Assembly (NCBI RefSeq): GCF_047495875.1
Contig: NC_092497.1
Span: 889,937 to 953,936 of the forward strand
Direction of reading: 5' to 3'
Origin: Pithys albifrons albifrons
Lineage: Eukaryota > Chordata > Aves > Passeriformes > Thamnophilidae
Length of the DNA stretch: 64,000 bases
The stretch's first letter is position 1. The number at the start of each line of letters is the position of its first letter. The notes beneath the pieces were generated by a model. The model had not been told where the DNA came from and ran no database searches. It saw nothing but the letters and a program-made list of their open reading frames with translations. This document shows, one piece after another, positions 15,128 through 27,261 of this stretch. A program made the position numbers and the translations under genes.

Positions 15128-16380
15128 TCATAGAATTATGGAATCACAGAATGGATTGGGTTGGAAAAGACCTCCAAGATCATCGAGTCCAACCCTTGGT
15201 CCAACTCCAGTCCCTTTACCAGATCATGGCACTCAGTGCCACGGCCAAGCTCAGCTGAAAAACCTCCAGGGATGGGGAATCCACCCCCTCTCTGGGCAGC
15301 CCATTCCAATGCCTGAGCACTCTCTCTGCAAAGAAGTTTTTTCTGCTCTCCAACTTCAATTTCCCCTGGCAGAACTTGAGCCCATCGTGCCCCCTTGTCC
15401 TATTGCTGAGTGCCTGGGAGAAGAGACCAACCCCCACCTGGCCAGAACTTCCCTTCAGGCAGTTCCAGACAGTGCTGAGGTCACCTCTGAGCCTCCTCTT
15501 CTCCAGGCTGAACACCCCCAGCTCCCTCAGCCTCTCCCCACAGCACTTGTGCTCCAGTCCCTTCTCCAGCCTCGTTGCTCTTCTCTGGCCCCGCTCCAGC
15601 CCCTCAATCTCTTTCCTCAACTGAGGGGCCCAGAACTGAACACAACACTCAAGGTGTGGCCTCCCCAAGGCAGAGTCCAGGGGAAGGGTCACTGCCCTGG
15701 GCCTGCTGGCCACGCTAGTTTGGATCCAGGCCAGGATCCCCTTGGCCTTCTTGGCCACCTGGGCACACTGGTGGCTCCTGTTGAGCTTCCTGTCCCTCAG
15801 TCCCCCCAGGTCCCTCTGCCTGGCTGCTCTCCAGCCACTCTGTGCCCAGCCTGGAGCGCTGCAGGGGTTGGGGTGGGCAAAGGGCAGGACCTGCACTTGG
15901 CCTTGTTGAACTCCATCCCACTGGAATCAGCCCATCTCTCCAGTCTATCCAGATCCCTCTGCAGAGCCCTCCTGCCTTCCTACAAGTCCAGGTCCTTCTC
16001 CAGGTCTCTCAGGTCTATCCAGACCCCTCTGCAGAGCCCTCCTGCCTTCCACCATGTCCAGATCTTTCTCCAGATTCCTCCAGCCTGTCCAGATCCCTCT
16101 ATAGATCCCTCCAGAGTCTCCAGATCCCTCTGCAGAGCCCTCCTGCCTTCCAGCAGGTCGACAGTCCCTCCCTACTTGGTGTCATCAGCAAATTTGCTGA
16201 TGATGGACTCAATCCCCTCATCTAAATCATCAGTAAAGATGTTAAACAGGACTGGACCCAACACTGACCCCTGGGGGACACCACTGGTGACCAGCTGGAC
16301 ACAGCCCCGTTCACCAGCACTCTCTGGGCCCTCCAGCCAGCTCTTAACCCAGCAGAGGGTACACCTGTCCAAACCATGAG
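15128..16380 (-). mobile_element. CR1 retrotransposon fragment with pol (RT) remnants
   Basis: Antisense to SMAD4 in the last intron. Read on the - strand, 16372-16172 encodes [17 protein letters not shown] and FADDTK, the reverse transcriptase core of CR1 ORF2 including the F/YADD catalytic box. 15896-15216 encodes the ORF2 C-terminus ([38 protein letters not shown]-like, [13 protein letters not shown]). The element ends at the CR1 3' tail near 15128 (CATAGAATTATGGAATCAC on +). A segment of about 270 bp between RT and C-terminus contains duplicated CAGATCCCTCTGCAGAGCC blocks and frameshifts, so it is dead. 5'-truncated at about 16380. Confidence 0.9.
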
Positions 16381-16407
16381 CTACTGGAGCATCTCTCCAG
16401 GGGCTGA

Positions 16408-16701
<294 letters not shown>

Positions 16702-16861
16702 CCCCCGGGCGGTGAGAGGGAGTGTAAAATACCCTTCTGTTCATAACCTCAAGATATATTTTACTTCTGTTCTGCTTAACCTCCTAAAACCGGGTTTTAA
16801 AAATGTGTTTGCCGCCTTGCTCTCAGCTGAAAGGAACCGATCATGAGGAATGTTTGGGGTT

Positions 16862-18583
16862 CAAGTTGGTTTCAGAACTTCATGGTCCTTAATCTGGGCT
16901 TAAAGGGTGAGGTGAAGAGACCCCACAGTCCAAGTTGGTCTCAGAACTTTAAGGTCCTTAATCTGGGCTCTAAAGGGTGAGGTGAAGAGACCTCACAGTC
17001 CAAGTTGGTTTCAGAACTTCATGGTCCTTAATCTGGGCTTTGAAGGGAGAGGTGAACACCCTGCAGAGACCTCACAGTCCAAGTTGGTTTTAGAACTTTA
17101 AGGTCCTTAATTCAGGGCTCTGAAGTTAGAGATGAACACCCTGCAGAGACCTCACAGTCCCAGTTGGTCTCAGAACTTCATGGTCCTTAATCTGGGCTTA
17201 AAGGGTGAGGTCTCCCTGCAGAGACCTCACAGTCCAAGTTGGTCTCAGAACTTTAAGGTCCTTAATCTGGGCTTAAAGGGTGAGGTGAACACCCTGCAGA
17301 GACCTCACAGTCCAAGTTGGTTTCAGAACTTCATGGTCCTTAATTCAGAACTGTGAAGGGAGAGGTGAAGGCCCTGCAGAGACCTCACAGTCCAGGTTGG
17401 TCTCAGAACTTTAAGGTCCTTAACCTGGGCTCTGAAGGGAGAGGTGAAGAGACCTCACAGTCCAAGTTGGTCTCAGAACTTTAAGGTCCTTAATCTGGGC
17501 CCTAAAGGGAGAGGTGAACACCCTGCAGAGACCTCACAGTCCAAGTTGGTTTCAGAATTTATTGGTTCTTAATTCAGGGCTCTAAAGGGAGAGGTGAAGA
17601 GACCTCACAGTCCAAGTTGGTCTCAGAACTTTAAGGTCCTTAATCTGGGCTCTGAAGGGTGAGGTGAACACCCTGCAGAGACCTCACAGTCCAAGTTGAT
17701 CTCAGAACTTCATGGTCCTTAATCTGGGCTCTAAAGAGTGAGGTGAAGAGACCTCACAGTCCAAGTTGGTTTCAGAACTTCATGGTCCTTAATCTGGGCT
17801 TAAAGGGTGAGGTCTCCCTGCAGAGACCTCACAGTCCAAGTTGGTCTCAGAACTTCATGGTCCTTAATTCAGGGCTCTGAAGTGAGAGGTGAACACCCTG
17901 CAGAGACCTCACAGTCCAAGTTGGTCTCAGAACTTCATGGTCCTTAATCTGGGCTCTAAAGAGTGAGGTGAAGAGACCTCACAGTCCAAGTTGGTCTCAG
18001 AACTTTAAGGTCCTTAACCTGGGCTCTGAAGGGAGAGGTGAAGGCCCTGCAGAGACCTCACAGTCCAGGTTGGTCTCAGAACTTTAAGGTCCTTAATCTG
18101 GGCTCTGAAGGGAGAGGTGAACACCCTGCAGAGACCTCACAGTCCAAGTTGGTTTCAGAATTTATTGGTTCTTAATTCAGGGCTCTGAAGGGTGAGGTGA
18201 AGAGACCTCACAGTCCAAGTTGGTCTCAGAACTTCATGGCTCTTAATTCAGAACTGTGAAGGGAGAGGTGAAGAGACCTCACAGTCCAGGTTGGTCTCAG
18301 AACTTTAAGGTCCTTAACCTGGGCTCTGAAGGGAGAGGTGAAGAGACCTCACAGTCCAAGTTGGTTTCAGAACTTCATGGTCCTTAATTCAGGACTCTGA
18401 AGGGAGAGGTGAACACCCTGCAGAGACCCCACAGTCCAAGTTGGTTTCAGGATTTATTGGTTCTTAATTCAGGGCTCTAAAGGGAGAGGTGAAGAGACCT
18501 CACAGTCCGAGTTGGTCTCAGAATTTTAAGGTCCTTAATTCAGGACTCTGAAGTGAGAGGTGAACACCCTGCAGAGACCTCAC
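16862..18583. repeat. about 78-bp tandem array, about 22 copies, in the SMAD4 3' UTR region
   Basis: Units contain ACCTCACAGTCCAAGTTGGT, CTCAGAACTTTAAGGTCCTT, AATCTGGGCTCTGAAGGG and, in longer units, GAACACCCTGCAGAG. Unit length alternates between about 69-72 and 77-81 bp, depending on whether the 'GAACACCCTGCAG' insert is present. It begins about 160 bp after the SMAD4 stop. Confidence 0.95.
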
Positions 18584-19436
18584 AGTATTGGGATTGTTTG
18601 TTTGTTTTTTCCCTTTGAAACTTTTCCTTCTCTATGGTGGCACCTTGGTGATAATAAACTCCACAGGAGCCTTTTGTATGCAGAATATATATTATATATA
18701 TATATTTATATCTGAAAATTCCTTCTAATAGTGGCAAACATTTACCTTATAGGGCCTCTAAAGTTCCAGCTGATTTGTGATGTTCTGTTTAGGGATTAGC
18801 AGTTGACAGAAGATTTCTTTATTTTATCAATGATTTTTTCCAGGTTAAAGCCTAGAAGCTGCCAAAAAAAAAAAAAAACATAAAAAGGAGGGGATGAGAC
18901 ACAGATTGTTGGCACGATTAAAAACTTTGCTAGTTTTTGAGACAAAGATACCTTAGATTTTTATTTCTATAGACACGTGAGTTTTGGAACACTAAAGGAA
19001 ATGGAAACTGCCAGTGCTGGCACTCAGTTTAGGTGTGATGTGGAATACCCAGTCTGCAAAGTCACCACTGAAATTACATAATGAGCACCTGAATGGCAGC
19101 AACTTATTTTCTTAATTTGCTACTGGTTCAATGACTCAAGTAAAACTCAGCAGGTATTTTCCAAGAAATTTTGCCTGACTCTTTGTTACTTCCACATGCC
19201 ACGACACATCAGTATTAGGGATCCAGTTTTTTGTGTCTGTTCACCATTTCCACTCAGGGCAAGATGGCAAACCTGTTTTTATCCCTCTTGGTTATTTGAA
19301 GCCCTTTTTATGCCATCAGTGACCGTATCTCAACTGGCAATGACTTTGTATAGACCATTTATAGTAGAAAAAGATGCAAAAAGTATCACTGTATGGCAGA
19401 TACAACAGTTATGCTTCCTCTCTAGCTGATAGTATA

Positions 19437-19442
19437 AATAAA
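19437..19442 (+). promoter_or_regulatory. candidate SMAD4 polyadenylation signal AATAAA
   Basis: AATAAA in the context AGTATAAATAAAAAGG at the end of the UTR-like tail, followed by a T-rich stretch (GATTTTTATAAATTT). It is the first good hexamer after the unique UTR tail. An array full of further AATAAA motifs starts about 170 bp later. Confidence 0.45.
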
Positions 19443-19609
19443 AAGGATGGAAAGCCTGATTTTTATAAATTTATCTCGCTTCTCTCATGCAATTCTGCAC
19501 CTTGAAACCCTTGGTGGATTCCCCCCCTCTGCAGGGACAGCAGAGCCAAGAGTGGCAGGAGGTTTTGTTGGTTGAACTTCCCAGGAAGCAACTCCAACTT
19601 TCCTTATTT

Positions 19610-21945
19610 TCACATTTTCTCAATAAAACCCATCCTGGGGATCTTTATCTTTGGTTATTTTTGGGACATGAGGAAGGAGCAGGAATTGCTTCTCTCCCTA
19701 CTCAAAGTTTCCCAATAAAACACATCCTGGGGGATCTTTATCTTTGGTTATTTTTGGGGCATGAGGAGCAGGAATTGCTTCTCAGTTTCTCAATAAAACC
19801 CATCCTGGGGATCTTTATTTTTGGTTATTTATGGGGCATGAGGAGGGAGCAGGAATTGCTTCTCTCCTTACTCACATTTTCTCAATAAAACACATCCTGG
19901 GGGATCTTTATTTTTGGGACATGAGGAGCAGGAATTGCTTCTCTCCCTACTCAGTTTCTCAATAAAACCCATCCTGGGGGATCTTTATTTTTGGTTATTT
20001 GGTGGGACACGAGGAAGGAGCAGGAATTGCTTCTTTCCCTACTCAGTTTCTCAAACACATCCTGGGGGATCTTTATTTTTGGGGCATGAGGAGCAGGAAT
20101 TGCTTCTCTCCCTACTCAGTTTCCCAATAAAACCCATCCTGGGGGATCTTTATTTTTGGGACATGAGGAGGGAGCAGGAATTGCTTCTCTCCCTACTCAG
20201 TTTCTCAATAAAACCCATCCTGGGGGATCTTTATTTTTGGTTATTTTTGGGACATGAGGAGCAGGAATTGCTTCTCAGTTTCTCAATAAAACCCATCCTG
20301 GGGGATCTTTATTTTTGGTTATTTGGTGGGACATGAGGAAGGAGCAGGAATTGCTTCTCTCCCTACTCAAAGTTTCTCAATAAAACCCATCCTGAAGGAT
20401 CTTTATTTTTGGTTATTTTTGGGGCATGAGGAGGGAGCAGGAATTGCTTCTCTCCCTACTCAGTTTCCCAATAAAACACATCCTGGGGGATCTTTATTTT
20501 TGGGGCATAAGGAGCAGGAATTGCTTCTCAGTTTCTCAATAAAACACATCCTGGGGATCTTTATTTTTGGTTATTTTGGGACATGAGGAAGGAGCAGGAA
20601 TTGCTTCTCAGTTTCTCAATAAAACCCATCCTGGGGGATCTTTAGTTTTGGTTATTTTTGGGGCATGAGGAGGGACCAGGAATTGCTTCTCTCCCTACTC
20701 AGTTTCCCAATAAAACACATCCTGGGGGATCTTTATTTTTGGGAGCAGGAATTGATTCTCTCCTTATTCACAATTTCTCAATAAAACCCATCCTGGGGGA
20801 TCTTTATTTTTGGTTATTTTGGGACATGAGGAGCAGGAATTGCTTCTCAGTTTCTCAATAAAACCCATCCTGGGGGATCTTTATTTTTGGTTATTTTTGG
20901 GACATGAGGAAGGAGCAGGAATTGCTTCTTTCCCTACTCAGTTTCTCAAACATATCCTGGGGGATCTTTATTTTTGGTTATTTTTGGGACATGAGGAGGG
21001 AGCAGGAATTGCTTCTCAGTTTCTCAATAAAACCCATCCTGGGGATCTTTATTTTTGGTTATTTTGGGGCATGAGGAAGGAGCAGGAATTGCTTCTCAGT
21101 TTCTCAATAAAACCCATCCTGGGGGATCTTTATTTTTGGTTATTTTTGGGACATGAGGAGGGAGCAGGAATTGCTTCTCAGTTTCTCAATAAAACCCATC
21201 CTGGGGGATCTTTATTTTTGGTTATTTTTGGTTATTTTGGGGCATGAGGAAGGAGCAGGAATTGCTTCTCAGTTTCTCAATAAAACACATCCTGGGGATC
21301 TTTATTTTTGGTTATTTTTGGGACATGAGGAGGGAGCAGGAATTGCTTCTCTCCCTACTCAAAGTTTCTCAATAAAAACACATCCTGAAGGATCTTTATT
21401 TTTGGTTATTTTTGGGACATGAGGAGCAGGAATTGCTTCTCAGTTTCTCAATAAAACACATCCTGGGGGATCTTTATTTTTGGGAGCAGGAATTGCTTCT
21501 CTCCTTATTCACAATTTCTCAATAAAACCCATCCTGGGGGATCTTTATTTTTGGGGCATAAGGAGCAGGAATTGCTTCTCAGTTTCTCAATAAAACCCAT
21601 CCTGGGGGATCTTTATTTTTGGTTATTTTTGGGGCATGAGGAGCAGGAATTGCTTCTCAGTTTCTCAAACCCATCCTGGGGGATCTTTATTTTTGGGGCA
21701 TGAGGAAGGAGCAGGAATTGCTTCTCAGTTTCTCAATAAAACCCATCCTGGGGATCTTTATTTTTGGTTATTTGGTGGGACATGAGGAGCAGGAATTGCT
21801 TCTCAGTTTCTCAAACCCATCCTGGGGGATCTTTATTTTTGGTTATTTTGGGGCATGAGGAGCAGGAATTGCTTCTCAGTTTCTCAAACCCATCCTGGGG
21901 ATCTTTATTTTTGGTTATTTTTGGGACATGAGGAGGGAGCAGGAA
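19610..21945. repeat. about 75-95 bp array, most units with AATAAA and a downstream U-rich run
   Basis: About 28 units. Each has TTTCTCAATAAAACCCATCC, then GGGGGATCTTTATTTTTGG, TTATTTTTGGGACATGAGGA and GCAGGAATTGCTTCTC. About two dozen units keep AATAAA; others have lost it (TCTCAAACCCATCC). On the + strand, which is SMAD4 sense, each unit therefore has a hexamer followed within 20-30 bases by a U/GU-rich element, the layout of a cleavage/polyadenylation site. Confidence 0.93.
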
Positions 21946-23588
21946 TTCCTTCCCTCCCACTCTGTTGGATCTTGTTCATCAGGGGTGGAAGGGCTGGAGT
22001 GTCAAACAGGAATATTCTGCAGCAGAATATTCAGCAGCTTCTTGACCAGTTCCTTGGGGAGTTTCAGGGAACTTTAGGGGGCTGTGACAACAACCCTGTT
22101 CAGGTGTTGCTTTTCCCAAGTGCTGGAATTCCTGCAGAGGATTTCAGGAAGCACAGAAGATGTTTGGCTTTGGAATCATGACCAGAAAAGGATCAATTTC
22201 CTCTGTGTTTTCATCAACTGTTGCCTCTCCAGGCGAACTCAACGAGCTCACTTTTCTCTCCTCTCCTGTGGCAACTTCTTGATCTTTGGAGAAAGCAGAG
22301 TTTGCTTTTCTCAAACCTTTTGGAGTTTCCTCTGTCTCTCCTAACAATCCAACCCTCCCCAGGCTGCTCCTCCTCATTCTGGGGGGACCCTTCGGGGTGG
22401 AGGATTCTGACCCATCCTCAGAGCAGCTCCTTGATCAGAGCTCGTTGTGCTTCATCCACAACACAGACCCTGATTTGGGGGAAATATCCAGAGTTCTGAG
22501 CACCCATTCTTAGTGCCAGATTCCCTCCTGGGATGTGTTGGGGTGCCTGGGAAGTGCCTGACATTCCAGCTGATGAGTTTAGGAGTCCGTGCTTTGCTCC
22601 CTGCTGGACTTTGCAAAGGGTTTCTTCAGGTGGGTGAGAGCTCTGTGTGTGTTGCTGCCTCACACAAACCCCTCTGTGCCAAAATTTGATAAAAAAAATG
22701 AAATATTTTTTCCTGCCTGTTGGTGTTCCTGCCCTTATTATAACCTGAAAAAAACCCCCAGCTGCCAATAATTGATTTTTTTGCAGATTTTTCACAGGTC
22801 TCAACCTACTGAGCAGTGTGTGGATGGCCCAAAATATTCATAAATCAACAACAAAATAATACCTGGTGGTTTTATTGGAACCCAGAAATCCAATTTTATT
22901 GGAACCCGGGTTGCAGAGAAGTCAGAATGAGGAGAAGTCTGAGTGTCAGTCAGACACTGAAGGGCTTTGTTCCCATCGCAGCTCTTTGGGGACAGAATGG
23001 GTGAATTTCATCCATTTCATCCTTAGTTTTTAATATGCATTGAAGCTTAACTTTTGTGCTTTTCTGACAAGGCATAAAAGGCAGCTCATAATGGGCTGGA
23101 AACCCTTCAGCGGGAGCACATTGAGCCTTTGACAGCTCCTCATTTGTGTCTGGGAGTGAAAAAAGAGCCACAGCTCCTTGACAGCCGAGATGATCCCATG
23201 TCAGGGATGCCACAATTGTGTCTCTCCAGCTCTGAATCTCTCAAATCCACCGGGGCCAAAAGCGCTTTTCCATCTTGCTCCCTCCTGTCCCCGTCTCTGC
23301 TCAGTTTGGTTCTTTCCATGGAGCGATTTATCCCCGAGTTTCTCACCCTCAGGAAACCCTTTGTGTGGGATACTCTGAGATTTCTCTTGTTCTGGCTGAG
23401 CTGGGATTGGCACCGAGAGGTTTTTAGGTGGTTCTTTTTATCCCTGTTGGTTTGCAGAGTGAGGGCACTCAAGTTGGAGATTTGTAGAGGAAACCTTTTC
23501 CTGGGAATGCTTTGAAATCTCTCAATTCCAACAGGATTCCAAAACCTTTAGTCAAAACCTTTTGTCCAAACCTTTTGTTGAAACCTTG
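21946..23588. other. unique intergenic sequence
   Basis: About 1.6 kb of non-repetitive DNA between arrays. No conserved coding, RNA gene or transposon was recognised. The short open frames here have no family resemblance. Confidence 0.5.
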
Positions 23589-23589
23589 T

Positions 23590-24728
23590 CCCAGAGACCT
23601 TTTGCCCCAGAGACCTTTTGCCCCAGAGACCTTTTGCCCCAGAGACCTTTTGCCCCACAGACCTTTTGCCCCAGAAACCTTTTGCCCCAGAGACCTTTTG
23701 TCCCAGAGACCTTTTGTCCCAGAGACCTTTTGCCCCAGAGACCTTTTGCCCCAGAGACCTTTTGCCCCAGAGACCTTTTGCCCCAGAGACCTTTTGCCCC
23801 AGAGACCTTTTGCCCCAGAAACCTTTTGCCCCAGAGACCTTTAGCCCCAGAGACCTTTTGCCCCAGAAACCTTTTGCCCCAGAGACCTTTTGCCCCAGAG
23901 ACCTTTTGCCCCAGAGACCTTTTGTCGAAACTTTGCCCCAGAGACCTTTTGCCCCAGAGACCTTTTGTCAAAACTTTGCCCCAGAGACCTTTTGCCCCAG
24001 AGACCTTTTGCCCCAGAGACCTTTTGCCCCACAGACCTTTTGCCCAGAAACCTTTTGCCCCAGAGACCTTTTGTCCCAGAGACCTTTTGCCCCACAGACC
24101 TTTTGCCCCAGAGACCTTTTGCCCCACAGACCTTTTGCCCCAGAGACCTTTTGCCCCAGAGACCTTTTGCCCCAGAAACCTTTTGCCCCAGAGACCTTTT
24201 GTCCCAGAGACCTTTTGCCCCAGAGACCTTTTGCCCCAGAGACCTTTTGCCCCAGAAACCTTTTGCCCCAGAGACCTTTTGCCCCAGAAACCTTTTGCCC
24301 CAGAGACCTTTTGCCCCAGAGACCTTTTGTCCCACAGACCTTTTGTCGAAACTTTGCCCCAGAGACCTTTTGCCCCAGAGACCTTTTGCCCCACAGGCCT
24401 TTTGCCCCACAGACCTTTTGCCCCAGAAACCTTTTGCCCCAGAGACCTTTTGCCCCAGAGACCTTTTGCCCCAGAGACCTTTAGCCCCAGAGACCTTTTG
24501 CCCCAGAAACCTTTTGCCCCAGAAACCTTTTGCCCCAGAGACCTTTTGCCCCAGAGACCTTTTGCCCCAGAAACCTTTTGCCCCAGAGACCTTTTGCCCC
24601 AGAGACCTTTTGCCCCAGAGACCTTTTGCCCCAGAAACCTTTTGCCCCAGAGACCTTTTGCCCCAGAGACCTTTTGCCCCAGAGACCTTTTGCCCCAGAG
24701 ACCTTTTGCCCCAGAGACCTTTTGCCCC
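23590..24728. repeat. 16-bp array GCCCCAGAGACCTTTT
   Basis: About 71 copies of a 16-bp unit, with point variants (GAAACC, CACAGACC, GTCCCAG) and occasional truncated units (GTCGAAACTTT, GTCAAAACTTT). The unit is free of stops, so three units (48 nt) give open 16-residue periods in several frames; these ORFs are spurious. The left edge grades from TTTAGTCAAAACCTTTTGTC, a likely seed. Confidence 0.96.
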
Positions 24729-25607
24729 ACCCGATGATTTCTGGCTCAGGACGATGCGCTAATGAGCTGATTTGCACAATTAACAACCTGGATCACAACC
24801 TCTCCAGGTTAGGAGTCCAGTTCTGCCCCTAACCTGCAGCTCTGCCCCTCGGAACACCTGGGGGAGACACCTGAGAGAGAACTCGGTCCCCAGGCAGGTC
24901 AGCAGCATCACCAAGCCACGGAATTCGTGTCCAATCCTGTGCCTTGCCCTTGGGACCATCTCCTTGCCCTCCCTGCGCGGCTCCTCCTCCAGGAGCCACC
25001 AGAAATTCCTGTCAGAGGGATGTGGGGGCCTCTGCTCGGTTCTTTACCCCCTGGGGGTGGCTTTTCTTGGGGCATCTTCGCCCTCCCCTGCGAGGATCGA
25101 GCGCTGGGGGAAGGACCATCCCCTCCCTCCGTGTTTCCTCCGCTGCCACAGCCCCTGGGCCAGCTGATCCCCTCGAATGGGACCAGCCAAATACAGACAG
25201 ATGGGCCCTTCCCCTCATTGGGATTCATCCCTCACTCCAGAAATCCCCTTTCGTCCCCTCCCCGCTGCTCTCAGGCCCCTGAACATCTGCTGGGTGGGAT
25301 TAGCGGCTGCTCAGCTGTCGGGGGGTGGGTTCGAGAGGCACCTGCTGCCCCCGGCAGAGTTTTTGTGACTGGCAGAAGGTTTTCCAGCCCCGTGGGGGGC
25401 TGTTCCTGGGGACTGGGATGTGCAAGTCGTGGGTTGGTTTAATTTCCCTGCCTCGTATCCCTCGTTGGCACTGGAAAGGGAAATTCAACCAGTGGAAATC
25501 ACTTCTCCACCATCACTGGGGAGAGGCTGAACAGCTCCCTTCAGGCTCCCATCACACTCACTGGATCATCTTCCTATAAATCCCCCCAGGGGTGTGACTG
25601 TTCTCAC
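24729..25607. other. unique GC-rich intergenic sequence
   Basis: About 880 bp without tandem structure and moderately GC rich (near 24940-25300). Several open frames exist but none resembles a known protein. Nothing further can be supported. Confidence 0.45.
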
Positions 25608-27251
25608 TGTCTCAGGTTTGGGCTGGTCCTTTCTACCAACCCTGCACTGCCCTTCTCCCTCCTCCCAAAGTCTTCCCAGCAAAGGGAAAAACTGAAAGGA
25701 AAAAAAAATGAAAAAAAAAACGGAAAGGAAATAAAAGGAAAAAAGCTGAAAGGAAAAAAAAGTGAAAGGAAAAAAAGTGAAAGGAAAAAACTGAAAGGAA
25801 AAAAGTGAAAGGAAAAAAAACTGAAAGGAAAAAAGTGAAAGGAAAAAAAACTGAAAGGAAAAAAACTGAAAGGAAAAAAACTGAAAGGAAAAAAAACTGA
25901 AAGGAAAAAAAAGTGAAAGGAAAAAAAGTGAAAGGAAAAAAAATGAAAGGAAAAAAAAGTGAAAGGAAAAAAATTGAAAGGAAAAAAAACTGAAAGAAAA
26001 AAAACTGAAAGGAAAAAACTGAATAGGAAAAAAAAAGAAAAAAACCTGAAAGGAAAAAAACTGAAAGGAAAAAACTGAAAAAAAAACTGAAAGGAAAAAA
26101 GTGAAAGGAAAAAAAAGAAAGGAAAAAAAAGAAAAAAACTGAAGGAAAAAACTGAAAGGAAAAAAAATGAAAGGAAAAAAACTGAAAGGAAAAAACTGAA
26201 AAAAAACTGAAAGGAAAAAAAGTGAAAGAAAAAAACTGAAAGGAAAAAAAATGAAAAAAACTGAAAGGAAAAAAAGTGAAAGAAAAAAAATGAAAGAAAA
26301 AAAATGAGAGGAAAAAACTGAAAGGAAAAAAAACTGAAAAAAACTGAAAGGAAAAAAATTGAAAGGAAAAAAAACTGAAAAAACTGAAAGGAAAAAAACT
26401 GAAAGGAAAAAAAACTGAAAAAAACTGAAAGGAAAAAAACTGAAAGGAAAAAACTGAAAGAAAAAAATGAAAGGAAAAAAAGAAAGGAAAAACTGAAAGA
26501 AAAAAATGAAAAAAACTGAAAGGAAAAAACTGAAAGGAAAAAAACTGAAAGGAAAAAAATGAAAAAAAACTGAAAGGAAAAAACTGAAAGGAAAAAAACT
26601 GAAAGGAAAAAAAATGAAAAAAAAACTGAAAGGAAAAAACTGAAAGGAAAAAAAACTGAAGGAAAAAACTGAAGGAAAAAAAATGGAAAAAGTGAAAGGA
26701 AAAAAGTGAAAGGAAAAAAAAGTGAAGGAAAAAACTGAAGGAAAAAAAAATGGAAAAAGTGAAAGGAAAAAAGTGAAAGGAAAAAAAGTGAAAGAAAAAA
26801 AACTGAAAGAAAAAAGTGAAAGGGAAAAAAGTGAAAGGAAAAAACTGAAAGGAAAAGAACTCAAAGAAACTGAACTGAATTAAAACAGAAATTATATTTT
26901 TCTAACACCTACACCCACCTTTGCAATTTGCACACACCGTGTGGGGCAAAGGGAAGAGGGAAGAGGGAATGGGCAACAGGGAATAAGGAGGGACAAACCA
27001 ACCAAACCAGACAGACAATACAGTCAGAAACTGTGAGAAAGGAGAACAGGCAATGGTACAATCTCACCTGCCCTGGGCTTGGAAACCAACTGGAACAAGG
27101 GACTGTCCAGGCTCCTCCTGCTCCTGTGAGCTTTGCCAGGAAACCCAAACTCCTTCCCATCTCCCCTCCTCCTCTTCTGTTATGTGGAAAACATGTGTGG
27201 GACACTCCTGTCACTTCCTTGGTGAGGAACCCACGGATCAAACCCACCACA
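25608..27251 (-). mobile_element. ERV-type LTR with internal expansion (copy 1)
   Basis: Edges are TGTCTCAGGTTTGG at 25608 and GGATCAAACCCACCACA at 27251 (TG...CA). The outer parts match 27834-28285 almost base for base. Between GGGAAAAACTGAAAGG (about 25685) and AACTCAAAGAAACTGAACTG (about 26870) this copy carries about 1.18 kb of expanded A/G-rich repeat where copy 2 has a single unit. Orientation inferred from the TGTGGTGGG-type edge on the - strand. No coding. Confidence 0.7.
25685..26866. repeat. A/G-rich array (GAAAGGAAAAAACT) inside an LTR
   Basis: Roughly 85-90 copies of a 12-15 bp unit, AAACTGAAAGGAAAA with variable A-run length. On the - strand it gives a Phe/Ser-rich open frame with no biological meaning. 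The ancestral unit is visible as a single copy in the sister LTR at about 27900. Confidence 0.95.
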
Positions 27252-27261
27252 CCTCTGTACC

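Larger units (their letters stand above)
16702..19470 (+). other. SMAD4: presumed SMAD4 3' UTR, interrupted by an array
   Basis: From the stop codon the sequence is unique to about 16860, then a 78-bp array fills 16862-18583. Unique AT-rich UTR-like sequence continues from 18590 to an AATAAA at 19437-19442. The tail (CTATAGACACGTGAG, AATGACTTTGTATAGACC) looks like slowly evolving vertebrate 3' UTR rather than repeat, but I could not align it. If correct, a 1.7-kb minisatellite is transcribed into SMAD4 mRNA unless an upstream polyA site is used. Confidence 0.55.

Noticed and set aside
15216..15896. 226-codon - strand frame as a host gene
   Set aside because: Recognised as the C-terminal part of CR1 ORF2, frameshifted and truncated; it is transposon debris.
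23552..24762. 290-390 codon open frames on both strands in the 16-bp array
   Set aside because: Low-complexity translation of the unit GCCCCAGAGACCTTTT; no start context or homology.
25566..26864. 432-codon Phe/Ser-rich frame on the - strand resembling a membrane protein
   Set aside because: Translation of the purine array inside an LTR; hydrophobicity is a by-product of TTT/TTC codons.
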